Positions 9,575 to 17,816 of a stretch of 64,000 nt of DNA are shown one piece after another. The translations under genes and the position numbers were made by a program. Where the stretch lies: contig USAN01000001.1 of assembly GCA_900552645.1 (NCBI GenBank), forward strand, positions 62,001 through 126,000. The letters run 5' to 3'. The stretch is from an uncultured Bacteroides sp. (GTDB lineage Bacteria; Bacteroidota; Bacteroidia; Bacteroidales; Bacteroidaceae). The notes beneath the pieces were generated by a model. The model was not told the DNA's origin, searched no databases, and saw only the letters and a program-made list of their open reading frames with translations. The stretch's first letter is position 1; every line of letters starts with the position of its first letter.

Positions 9575-11221
9575 ATGGCAGAAAAAAGACTACTATTGGG
9601 TGATGAGGCTATTGCACTCGGTGCAATAAATGCCGGAATTTCGGGCGTTTATGCCTATCCGGGTACCCCTTCTACAGAAATAACAGAGTTTATTCAAAAT
9701 AATCCTCTTGCAAAGGAAAGAAATATTCATAGTAAATGGTGCACTAATGAAAAGACAGCTATGGAGGCTGCACTTGGAATGAGCTATGCCGGGAAACGTG
9801 CTTTGGTATGCATGAAGCACGTGGGAATGAATGTTGCTGCCGATGCATTTATCAATTCGGCAATTACTGGAGTTAACGGAGGATTAGTGGTGGTTGCTGC
9901 CGATGATCCTTCAATGCATTCTTCTCAAAATGAGCAAGATTCTCGTTTTTATGGAAATTTTGCAATGACTCCAATATTAGAACCTTCAGATCAACAGGAG
10001 GCATACGATATGATGGAATATGCTTTCTATTTATCTGAAAGAATGAAATTACCTGTATTGATGCGTATCGTAACTCGTTTAGCTCACTCTAGGGCCGGAG
10101 TAGTAATTGGAAAGGTATATAAAGAAAATGAGTTAAATCTTCAGGCGGATAGAAAAAACTGGGTTTTGTTGCCTGCTAATGCCAGAAATCAGTATGATAA
10201 TCTGATAATGAAATATAGTGAATTGGAACTTGAATCGTCAAATACAGGTTACAATAAATTAAGTAGAATAGAGCTTGGTAAAGTATCCGACTTTGGAATA
10301 ATAGCATGTGGTATAGGATATAATTATGTTATGGAATATGAGGAGATGTTGGAGGATAATATATCTATATTAAAAATATCTCAATATCCTTTGCCCGTTA
10401 ATCTTATTAGGCTGATGGCAGAAAAATGTAAGAATATATTGGTAGTGGAAGACGGTCAGCCATTTGTCGAAAAAGAAGTAAGAGCTATCCTAAAAATAAA
10501 TGATGAAAATGCAGAAAATTCTCATATAACAAAAGTGTTTGGAAGACTTACAGGAAATCTTCCAAGAACTGGCGAACTAACTCCCGATAAGGTTGGACTT
10601 GCTTTCGGATGCAGTAGTATTACAAGTTTTTCAACACCAGATATAGTAATGCAAAGACCACCGGCATTGTGTCAGGGGTGTGGTCATCGTGATGTTTATG
10701 ATGCTCTTAATAAAGTAGCAGCAGAATATCCAAATGCGAGAATATTTGGCGATATAGGATGCTATACATTAGGTGCGTTGCCTCCATTTCGCGCTATAGA
10801 CAGTTGTGTAGATATGGGCGCTTCCATAACTATGGCAAAAGGGGCTGCCGATGCAGGCATACACCCTGCAATTGCAGTTATTGGCGATTCTACTTTTACA
10901 CATTCGGGTATGACCGGGCTACTGGATGCAATTAACGAAAATGCAAATATTACCGTTATAATATCTGATAATCTTACTACTGCTATGACCGGAGGTCAGG
11001 ATTCGGCTGGAACGAATAAGTTTGAAGCTATATGTCTAGGATTAGGACTAGATCCCGAACATCTTCATGTAGTAGTGCCTTTGCCAAAGAATATGGATGA
11101 AATTACTGATATAATACGTAAAGAAATTAACTATAAAGGAGTATCAGTTATCATTCCTCGTCGTGAATGTATACAGACATTGAACAAGAAACTTAGAAAA
11201 CAAAAAGCAGATAAGCAATGA
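9575..11221 (+). CDS. iorA: Indolepyruvate:ferredoxin oxidoreductase, alpha subunit
   Basis: The 548-residue TPP enzyme subunit oxidatively decarboxylates arylpyruvates to aryl-acetyl-CoA with ferredoxin as acceptor. The N-terminal pyrimidine-binding domain begins GDEAIALGAINAGISGVYAY. The C-terminal TPP domain carries CQGCGHRD (about 364-371) and GDIGCY, followed by GDSTFTHSG with a downstream Asn (ISDN). Many archaeal and clostridial IorA proteins end in a 2[4Fe-4S] ferredoxin domain. This one stops after the TPP domain and has no CxxCxxC cluster, so electrons must pass another way. It overlaps iorB by 4 bp (ATGA). Confidence 0.93.
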   Translation: MAEKRLLLGDEAIALGAINAGISGVYAYPGTPSTEITEFIQNNPLAKERNIHSKWCTNEKTAMEAALGMSYAGKRALVCMKHVGMNVAADAFINSAITGVNGGLVVVAADDPSMHSSQNEQDSRFYGNFAMTPILEPSDQQEAYDMMEYAFYLSERMKLPVLMRIVTRLAHSRAGVVIGKVYKENELNLQADRKNWVLLPANARNQYDNLIMKYSELELESSNTGYNKLSRIELGKVSDFGIIACGIGYNYVMEYEEMLEDNISILKISQYPLPVNLIRLMAEKCKNILVVEDGQPFVEKEVRAILKINDENAENSHITKVFGRLTGNLPRTGELTPDKVGLAFGCSSITSFSTPDIVMQRPPALCQGCGHRDVYDALNKVAAEYPNARIFGDIGCYTLGALPPFRAIDSCVDMGASITMAKGAADAGIHPAIAVIGDSTFTHSGMTGLLDAINENANITVIISDNLTTAMTGGQDSAGTNKFEAICLGLGLDPEHLHVVVPLPKNMDEITDIIRKEINYKGVSVIIPRRECIQTLNKKLRKQKADKQ

Positions 11222-11820
11222 CAAAAAATATATTACTTGCAGGAGTAGGAGGACAGGGAATCCTTTCTATTGCTACCATAATAGGTGATGCGGCTACTAA
11301 AGCCAATCTTGATCTGAAACAGGCCGAAGTTCATGGAATGAGTCAACGTGGTGGAGATGTACAGTCCAATCTTCGCATATCTGATGAAAAGATATGGTCA
11401 GATCTGATTCCGTTGGGAGAAGCAGACATGATAATTTCAATGGAGCCAATGGAAGCCTTGAGATATATGCCATATTTGCACGAAGAGGGGTGGATTATAA
11501 CTTCGGCTGATACTTTTGAAAATATACCAAATTATCCTGAATATGAACTATTGGAAAAAGAACTTAACGCAGTTGATAAAACAATATCTTATCCTATAGA
11601 TAGTTTGGCAAAGGAGAATAATATGCCTAAATGTTCTAATATGATTCTTCTGGGAATGGCAGCAAAATTTATAGAATTGATAACTCCCGAGCAATTACGC
11701 GAAAGCATTGAAAATGTATTTGCTTCTAAAGGAGAGAAAATAGTGGAAATGAATAAAAAAGCTTTTGATTTAGGCGTTGAAATATCCGCCGGTTATTATT
11801 ATGAAGAATCAGGTATTTAA
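11218..11820 (+). CDS. iorB: Indolepyruvate:ferredoxin oxidoreductase, beta subunit
   Basis: The 200-residue protein belongs to the gamma-type domain family of 2-oxoacid:ferredoxin oxidoreductases. It has the N-terminal GVGGQGILSIATIIGDAA motif and the HGMSQRGGDV segment that binds the CoA/substrate side in this family. It is translationally coupled to iorA through an ATGA overlap and partners it in the heteromeric enzyme. Its 3' end overlaps the aminotransferase start by 20 bp. Confidence 0.93.
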   Translation: MTKNILLAGVGGQGILSIATIIGDAATKANLDLKQAEVHGMSQRGGDVQSNLRISDEKIWSDLIPLGEADMIISMEPMEALRYMPYLHEEGWIITSADTFENIPNYPEYELLEKELNAVDKTISYPIDSLAKENNMPKCSNMILLGMAAKFIELITPEQLRESIENVFASKGEKIVEMNKKAFDLGVEISAGYYYEESGI

Positions 11821-13123
11821 CGAGGAACTTGTAGCTGACGTTGTCAGCAAACTTAAAATAGCCAACTTGTCACAAGCTACCATAGGCGAAATCCTATTGG
11901 TAGCTTCATCTCTTGAAGAAAGAACAGGAATTCCATTTATTCGTATGGATCAAGGATCTCCTGGATTGCCTCCTAATCTAATAGGAATAGAAGCCGAAAA
12001 AGCTGCCCTGGATCGCGGAGTTGGATCGCAATATCCTGCAGCTGCCGGAATAAGCGAGCTTAAATATGAAGCCGCACGTTTTGTAAAAGCTTTTCTTGAT
12101 GTCGATATATCTTCCAGATCATGTATACCTACTACGGGTTCGGTTGCAGGATCATTCGGCTCTTTCATTGCGTGCACCCAGAGACAGAAGAAAAAAAATA
12201 AGATTCTTTTTATAGATCCTGGTTTCCCTATCCAAAAATCACAACTTCGAGTTATTGGCGCTGAGTGGGAGCAGTTCGATATTCATGATTTTCGTGGAGA
12301 GGCATTGAAGGATAAAATTGAAAGTTTTATTTCTAAAGGTGATATAGCTGCAATAATATATTCCAATCCCAATAATCCTGCATGGATATGTCTGGAAGAA
12401 AATGAACTTAAGATTATAGGCGAACTTGCTACCAAATATGATGTAATTGTAATGGAAGATCTTGCATACTTCTGCATGGATTTTCGTCAAGATTTAGGCA
12501 AGCCGTTCGAAGCTCCTTTTGCTCCTACGGTAGCAAAATATACTGATAACTATATATTGATGCTTTCGTCTTCAAAGATATTCAGCTATGCAGGTCAGCG
12601 TATGGCACTTACTTGTATAAGCGATAAACTGTTTGATACATACTATTCTGATCTTGCTGAAAGATATAAGGACTCGGGCATTTTTGGACAGACTTTGGTG
12701 GCTTCTATACTATACATGATTACTTCTGGCTGTACTGCATCTACACAGTATGCTTATGCCGAGATGCTAAAATGTGCTACTGATGGTAAACTGGATTTTG
12801 TAGCCGATACGCGTGAATATGCACGCAGAGCAGAAAAGATGAAAAAGATATTTACCGATAATGGTTTCCATATAGTATACGATTATGATGTAACCAGAAA
12901 AGTAGGAGATGGCTTTTTCTTTACGGTAGGATATGGTGATATGAAAGCAGGAGATTTGCTGAAAGAGCTTTTATATTACGGAGTAAGCAGTATTTCTCTT
13001 TCTACTACCGGAAGTGAGGAAGAAGGTGTAAGAGCTTGTACTTCACGTATGCGCGATGACCTATATAGCGTAATGGAAGAGAGGATGCAGGCTTTTCATA
13101 AAGATCATCCAATTAGTAAATAA
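11801..13123 (+). CDS. PLP-dependent aminotransferase, class I/II
   Basis: Fold-type I aminotransferase of about 440 residues. The PLP Schiff-base lysine lies in SSSKIFSYAGQRMAL (about residue 258), and the cofactor Asp/Tyr region is VIVMEDLAYF. SNPNNPAW matches the class I NPNNP motif. I take the start at 11801 (MKNQVFNEEL). A start at 11777 would add eight residues and overlap iorB more. Position between iorAB and paaK suggests it produces aromatic 2-oxoacids such as phenylpyruvate or indolepyruvate for IorAB, and an amide donor would explain the upstream omega-amidase. Substrate specificity is inference. Confidence 0.85.
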   Translation: MKNQVFNEELVADVVSKLKIANLSQATIGEILLVASSLEERTGIPFIRMDQGSPGLPPNLIGIEAEKAALDRGVGSQYPAAAGISELKYEAARFVKAFLDVDISSRSCIPTTGSVAGSFGSFIACTQRQKKKNKILFIDPGFPIQKSQLRVIGAEWEQFDIHDFRGEALKDKIESFISKGDIAAIIYSNPNNPAWICLEENELKIIGELATKYDVIVMEDLAYFCMDFRQDLGKPFEAPFAPTVAKYTDNYILMLSSSKIFSYAGQRMALTCISDKLFDTYYSDLAERYKDSGIFGQTLVASILYMITSGCTASTQYAYAEMLKCATDGKLDFVADTREYARRAEKMKKIFTDNGFHIVYDYDVTRKVGDGFFFTVGYGDMKAGDLLKELLYYGVSSISLSTTGSEEEGVRACTSRMRDDLYSVMEERMQAFHKDHPISK

Positions 13124-13137
13124 TAAAATCTAATACT

Positions 13138-14439
13138 ATGATTTGGAATATAAATAAAGAGTGCATGAGCCAAGAGCAGATGCGCGAATTGCAAGGAAAA
13201 AGACTACAGAAATTGGTATCATTAGTGTATCATAATGTTCCTTTCTACAGAAGTAAAATGCAGAGTATGGATTTATCACCCAATGATATTCGTACTATTG
13301 AAGATATTGTTAAACTTCCATTTACTACAAAGCAAGATCTTCGTGATAATTATCCTTATGGATTATTGGCTACTCCTAAATCGGAAATTGTACGAGTACA
13401 TGCTTCATCGGGTACCACCGGAAATCCAACTATTGTGGGATATACCCGAAAGGATCTTTCCATATGGTCGGAGGTAATGTCCAGATGTTTGTCGGCTTTT
13501 GGCGTAACGCGCGATGATACTTTTTCTGTAAGTTATGGTTATGGACTTTTTACTGGTGGATTGGGAGCACATTACGGAGTAGAGAACCTTGGAGCTACTG
13601 TTATTCCTGCATCTACAGGAAATACCGAGAAACACATAAAGCTAATTCGCGATCTTGAAATAACCGGTATAGCTTGTACTCCATCTTATGCATTATATTT
13701 GGCCGAGACACTAGATAAGCTTGGGGTAGATAAGAAAGATATAAAGCTTAGAGTAGGAGCGCTTGGCGCTGAACCCTGGACCGATAATATGCGAAAGGAA
13801 ATAGAAGATAGATTGGGAGTGAAAGGATATAACATTTATGGATTAAGCGAAATTATTGGTCCGGGAGTTTCTTATGAATGTATAGAGCAGAATGGCTCGC
13901 ATATAAATGAGGATCACTTTTTTCCCGAAATTATAGATCCGGAAACAACTTTACCTATAGCCGATGGCGAAGTGGGTGAGTTGGTATTTACTACTTTAAC
14001 TAAAGAAGGAATGCCTTTGCTTCGCTATCGCACAAAAGATTTGTGTTCATTGTCGCATGAGAAATGTTCGTGTGGACGTACCAATGTTAAAATGAGTCGA
14101 ATAGTGGGACGTAGTGACGATATGCTTATTATTCGTGGTATAAATGTATTCCCATCGCAGGTAGAGAGTGTAATTCTTGATATACCCGAACTTGAACCTC
14201 AGTATATGTTGGTAGTAGACAGAAAGAATAATCTTGATACATTGCAGGTGCAGGTAGAAGTAAGAAAAGACTATTTTTCGGATGATATGGGCCGTATGCT
14301 TCAGATGAAGAAAGATTTGTCCGATCGTCTAAAGAACGTTCTTTCTATAAGTGCCGACATCAGACTAATGGAACCTAACAGTATTCCACGTAGTGAAGGT
14401 AAGAGCAAACATGTAATAGATAATAGAATATTAAAATAA
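13138..14439 (+). CDS. paaK: Phenylacetate--CoA ligase
   Basis: At 433 residues it has PaaK length and features: the AMP-binding motif HASSGTTGNPTIVGYT (about residue 85), the YGLSEIIGPG motif (about 238), a C-terminal lid with GRSDDMLIIRGINVFPSQVE, and KSKHVIDNR near the end. It interconverts arylacetate, ATP and CoA with arylacetyl-CoA, AMP and PPi. Next to IorAB it may handle the arylacetyl-CoA produced there. Whether it runs towards free arylacetate with ATP gain or towards activation is not visible. It starts 14 bp after the aminotransferase. Confidence 0.93.
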   Translation: MIWNINKECMSQEQMRELQGKRLQKLVSLVYHNVPFYRSKMQSMDLSPNDIRTIEDIVKLPFTTKQDLRDNYPYGLLATPKSEIVRVHASSGTTGNPTIVGYTRKDLSIWSEVMSRCLSAFGVTRDDTFSVSYGYGLFTGGLGAHYGVENLGATVIPASTGNTEKHIKLIRDLEITGIACTPSYALYLAETLDKLGVDKKDIKLRVGALGAEPWTDNMRKEIEDRLGVKGYNIYGLSEIIGPGVSYECIEQNGSHINEDHFFPEIIDPETTLPIADGEVGELVFTTLTKEGMPLLRYRTKDLCSLSHEKCSCGRTNVKMSRIVGRSDDMLIIRGINVFPSQVESVILDIPELEPQYMLVVDRKNNLDTLQVQVEVRKDYFSDDMGRMLQMKKDLSDRLKNVLSISADIRLMEPNSIPRSEGKSKHVIDNRILK

Positions 14440-14450
14440 ATGATGATATT

Positions 14451-14867
14451 ATGACAATAAAGCAATTATCTGTTTTTCTTGAGAATAAGACAGGAAGAAT
14501 AAATGATGTTACAAAGACGCTTGCAAAATATAATATAAATATGCATGCGTTCAGTATGGCCGAGGCAACTGATTTTGGAATATTGCGTCTCATTGTATCG
14601 GATGTAGACAAGGCAGTAGATGTACTTAGACAGGAAAACTTTGCTGTAATGTTGACCGATGTTGTATGTATCAGCTGCTCTAATGTATCTGGTTCTTTGG
14701 CGGTAATACTAGATTATTTGGCAGCCGAAAATATATTTATTGAATATATGTATGCTTTTGCACAAGGAAATACTGCTAATGTGGTAATTCGTCCAAATGA
14801 TATTAATCGTTGTATAGAGGTACTCGAAAAATATAACTGTAGCATACTTAATAAAGAGACATTATAA
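14451..14867 (+). CDS. Tandem ACT-domain protein
   Basis: The 138-residue protein consists of two ACT domains. The first is residues about 4-68 (QLSVFLENKTGRINDVTKTLAKYNINMHAFS...) and the second is about 72-136. ACT domains bind amino acids or related ligands. Proteins of this type follow iorAB/paaK clusters in many anaerobes, presumably sensing an aromatic amino acid, but no enzymatic or DNA-binding domain is present. It is the last gene of the operon and a terminator follows. Confidence 0.9.
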   Translation: MTIKQLSVFLENKTGRINDVTKTLAKYNINMHAFSMAEATDFGILRLIVSDVDKAVDVLRQENFAVMLTDVVCISCSNVSGSLAVILDYLAAENIFIEYMYAFAQGNTANVVIRPNDINRCIEVLEKYNCSILNKETL

Positions 14868-14889
14868 ATATAAGTGCTTTTTAGTAATC

Positions 14890-14942
14890 GCTCCATAATG
14901 AATCGTTTAGAATTACGATTTGTTATGGAGCAATTTTATTGT
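14890..14942 (+). terminator. Terminator of the iorAB/paaK operon
   Basis: Interrupted stem GCTCCATAA...ATCGT / ACGAT...TTATGGAGC between 14890 and 14931, followed by a T-rich tract. Confidence 0.75.
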
Positions 14943-15057
14943 TTTTAAAGTTGACCAGATTATTTCTATAATAAATTGTATCAAAAAAATAGACCATTAT
15001 AGTATTTACCATACTTTATTTTTATCTAACTTAGCTTCATTAAATATTTTATATAGT

Positions 15058-15261
15058 ATGGATGGAAAAAGGAGAAGTGATGTTAAAGTTGGTCAGGTAG
15101 TAAATATTGTTTTGAAATCAGACCAGCGTACAGGTAATTTGACCGAAGGAATAGTAAAAGATATATTGACCAAATCGCCCAATCATCCTCATGGAATAAA
15201 GGTTAGGCTTGAAAGTGGTGAAGTGGGGCGTATTAAAGAAATTTTGGAAGATGAAGAATAA
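15058..15261 (+). CDS. YwbE family protein
   Basis: The 67-residue small protein begins MDGKRRSDVKVGQVVNIVLK and contains KSDQRTGNLTEGIVKDILT and HPHGIKVRLESGEVGRI, the signature of the YwbE (DUF2196) family. Its function is unknown; a small beta-barrel nucleic-acid-binding fold is often suggested. An in-frame extension to 14920 exists, but its residues are hydrophobic and AT-driven and run into the preceding terminator region, so the internal ATG is preferred. Confidence 0.88.
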   Translation: MDGKRRSDVKVGQVVNIVLKSDQRTGNLTEGIVKDILTKSPNHPHGIKVRLESGEVGRIKEILEDEE

Positions 15262-15271
15262 TCTGATAAAT

Positions 15272-15308
15272 AAAAAACAGAACTAGTTTACTAGTTCTGT
15301 TTTTTATT
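15272..15308 (+). terminator. Terminator after ywbE-like gene
   Basis: AACAGAACTAGT and its reverse complement ACTAGTTCTGTT form a near-perfect hairpin flanked by A-run and T-run, so it could act in both directions. Confidence 0.85.
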
Positions 15309-15537
15309 TAATCATTACTATAATAGTCCACATTGTTTCTACTGGTTCTACTTGATAAAACCTTGTTTTTATCATATCGATAATTTTATCAATATGCAGT
15401 GAGTAGCTGTCTTTATATGATTCAACAAAAAAATGTTGATGTTATGATGATAACTTTATGAAGAAATAGTAGATAATATGATAGTAGTAGCGAAATAATA
15501 CTATTACCATCATATTAAATTATTATAGATTAAATAT

Positions 15538-17385
15538 TTATCGCTTCCCGTATAATTTATCTATAAGGTCGGCCCTTCCAATCCTTCTTAATTCTGCAAT
15601 TATATTCTTTCTTTCCTCAGGTTTATACCAAAAGAAAAACATTCGTTGACGGAGTTTGTCTTTTGGAGTTTTAGCCGAGAATACCGGCTGCAGTGTATAA
15701 GGATTATATCCTGTATACCAAGCTTCGGTAGCTACTGTCATTGGCGTAGGAGTGAAGTCCTGTACCTGTTCCAGATGGAAATCTAGTTTCTTGGTAAGTA
15801 CAGCCAATTCGGCCATATCCTCTTCCGTACAGCCCGGATGACTACTAATGAAGTATGGAATAATCTGCTGTTTCAGATTAAGTTCACTGTTTATCTTGTC
15901 GAAAGTCTTTTTAAAGTCGTAGAATTGCGAGAATGATGGCTTGCGCATCATATAAAGCACATTGTCGCTAGTATGTTCAGGAGCCACTTTAAGTCGGCCG
16001 CTAACATGCTTGGCTATCAATTCGCGGGTATATTCGGCAGTACTTTTATTTACAGCCGGATCTTTACTTTTATACTGAAGCAGGTCATAACGCACCCCAC
16101 TTCCAATGAAACTCTTCTTTATTCCCGGCATAGCATCTACTGCATGGTAAATATCAAGCAGTGGACGATGGTCGGTGTTGAGATTAGGACATACCTGTGG
16201 ATGAATACATGATGGACGTTTGCATTTAGAACATTTGTTCTTGTCAATACCGCTCATTTGATACATATTTGCACTAGGTCCGCCCAGATCACTTAAGTAT
16301 CCTTTAAAATCGGGCATTTCTGTAATTTCCTTTACCTCTTTCAGTATACTCTCTTTGCTTCGGCTCACAATAAACTTGCCTTGATGTGCCGATATTGTAC
16401 AAAATGCACATCCTCCAAAGCAACCACGATGAATGTTTACCGAGAATTTAATCATATCGAATGCCGGAATACGTTTACCCTTATATTTAGGATGAGGTAG
16501 ACGAGTATATGGCAAGTCGAACGAATGGTCCAATTCTTCTTGAGTCATAGGTGGATATGGCGGATTTACTACAACATAATTCTTTCCTATACCTTGTAGA
16601 ATTCTCGAAGCCGCATATTTATTAGATTCCTCTTCTATATATTTAAAGTTGGCTGCCTGTTTTTTCTTATCCTTCAGGCAATCTTCGTGAGATGACAGTA
16701 TTATATCATCTTTCTCTGATTTATTATATGGCTTTAAACCCTCTTTTACTTTTATATAAGCTGTCTGAGGAATATCTTCGGGTATTGTTATAGGCATACC
16801 TTTATCGGCCTGTTCTATCAGTCGCTTACATAATTCGGTTATGGGTTTTTCGCCCATTCCATAAATAAGAAGATCGGCTCCCGAATCGGCTAATATAGAT
16901 TTTCTTAAAGTATCTTGCCAATAATCATAATGCGTAATACGTCTTAATGAAGCTTCTATACCTCCAAGAATTACAGGAACATCGGGGTATATTTCTTTTA
17001 ATATCTGAGTATATACTATGCTTGGGTATTCGGGACGAAGGTCGTGACGACCGTCGGGTGTATAGGCATCTTCCTTTCGTAATCTTTTATTTGCAGTATA
17101 CTTATTGACCATACTGTCCATGCATCCGGCAGATACGCCGAAAAAAAGGCGGGGCTTTCCAAGTTTCTTGAAGTCACGTAAGTCGTCACGCCAATTAGGT
17201 TGAGGCACAATGGCTATCTTCAACCCCTGTGCCTCTAATAATCTTCCAATAACTGCAGGCCCGAATGACGGATGGTCTACATAAGCATCTCCACTGAACA
17301 GAATGACATCCAATTCATCCCATCCTCTTAATTCCATCTCTTTTTTTGTTGTTGGCAGCCAGTCTGTTAGTTTATGATCTTTCAA
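15538..17385 (-). CDS. YgiQ family radical SAM protein
   Basis: The 615-residue protein matches UPF0313/YgiQ. The N-terminal conserved region is FSGDAYVDHPSFGPAVIGRL. The radical-SAM cluster motif CFGGCAFC (C-x3-C-x2-C) lies near residues 322-329, followed by a TIM-barrel region. A further Cys-rich segment (KCSKCKRPSC, about 390) may bind another metal. The family is widespread, but its substrate is not established. It lies 17 bp after a small gene on the same strand, probably in one transcript. Confidence 0.92.
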   Translation of the reverse strand: MKDHKLTDWLPTTKKEMELRGWDELDVILFSGDAYVDHPSFGPAVIGRLLEAQGLKIAIVPQPNWRDDLRDFKKLGKPRLFFGVSAGCMDSMVNKYTANKRLRKEDAYTPDGRHDLRPEYPSIVYTQILKEIYPDVPVILGGIEASLRRITHYDYWQDTLRKSILADSGADLLIYGMGEKPITELCKRLIEQADKGMPITIPEDIPQTAYIKVKEGLKPYNKSEKDDIILSSHEDCLKDKKKQAANFKYIEEESNKYAASRILQGIGKNYVVVNPPYPPMTQEELDHSFDLPYTRLPHPKYKGKRIPAFDMIKFSVNIHRGCFGGCAFCTISAHQGKFIVSRSKESILKEVKEITEMPDFKGYLSDLGGPSANMYQMSGIDKNKCSKCKRPSCIHPQVCPNLNTDHRPLLDIYHAVDAMPGIKKSFIGSGVRYDLLQYKSKDPAVNKSTAEYTRELIAKHVSGRLKVAPEHTSDNVLYMMRKPSFSQFYDFKKTFDKINSELNLKQQIIPYFISSHPGCTEEDMAELAVLTKKLDFHLEQVQDFTPTPMTVATEAWYTGYNPYTLQPVFSAKTPKDKLRQRMFFFWYKPEERKNIIAELRRIGRADLIDKLYGKR

Positions 17386-17402
17386 AATTCTAATATATTT
17401 TG

Positions 17403-17717
17403 TTATTCGTCTTCTTCTTCATCTTTTTCTTTTTCCCATTTTATATATAATAAGATAAGTTGATGAAGTCCGAAGGCTTTCATATTGTTATGATAAATTA
17501 CATCTATGCAAAGGTCAAGTAAGTCCTTGGAATTACCCTCTTCTGCAACAATCAGCGAGCGTAGGTTCAGTTTAAGTTTATCTAGTACATCTTCGTCTAC
17601 TATTCCGTTACTGTCTATAAGATGTTGGAATAGTGAATATTTTTCTATTGTACGAAGATTTTCTTCAGAAATTTCCATACTGCGTGTTCCTGATTGATTT
17701 GTCTGTATAGTGTACAT
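17403..17717 (-). CDS. Conserved hypothetical small acidic protein
   Basis: The 104-residue cytoplasmic protein has no recognised domain. It is helical, ends in a highly acidic tail (KWEKEKDEEEDE), and its first 13 residues are Thr/Gln/Ser-rich. A later Met at residue 14 is an alternative start. It sits just upstream of the YgiQ gene on the same strand. Two TAnnTTTG-type elements precede it (17749-17756 and 17771-17778 on the minus strand). Confidence 0.7.
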   Translation of the reverse strand: MYTIQTNQSGTRSMEISEENLRTIEKYSLFQHLIDSNGIVDEDVLDKLKLNLRSLIVAEEGNSKDLLDLCIDVIYHNNMKAFGLHQLILLYIKWEKEKDEEEDE

Positions 17718-17770
17718 AGTTGTATAGTTTTAATGGTTTATATACACACAAAGTTATTAAAAAAAAGATG

Positions 17771-17778
17771 CAAAGGTA
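17771..17778 (-). promoter_or_regulatory. Predicted -7 element of the small gene/ygiQ transcript
   Basis: The minus strand reads TACCTTTG here, and a second match, TAACTTTG, lies at 17749-17756. Either could drive the downstream pair. Confidence 0.4.
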
Positions 17779-17816
17779 ATTTCAGTCACTTTATTTTAAA
17801 TAATTAACCGGAAAAA

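Noticed and set aside
14920..15057. N-terminal extension of the YwbE-like gene to 14920.
   Set aside because: The added residues overlap the upstream terminator and are hydrophobic AT-driven sequence not seen in YwbE proteins.
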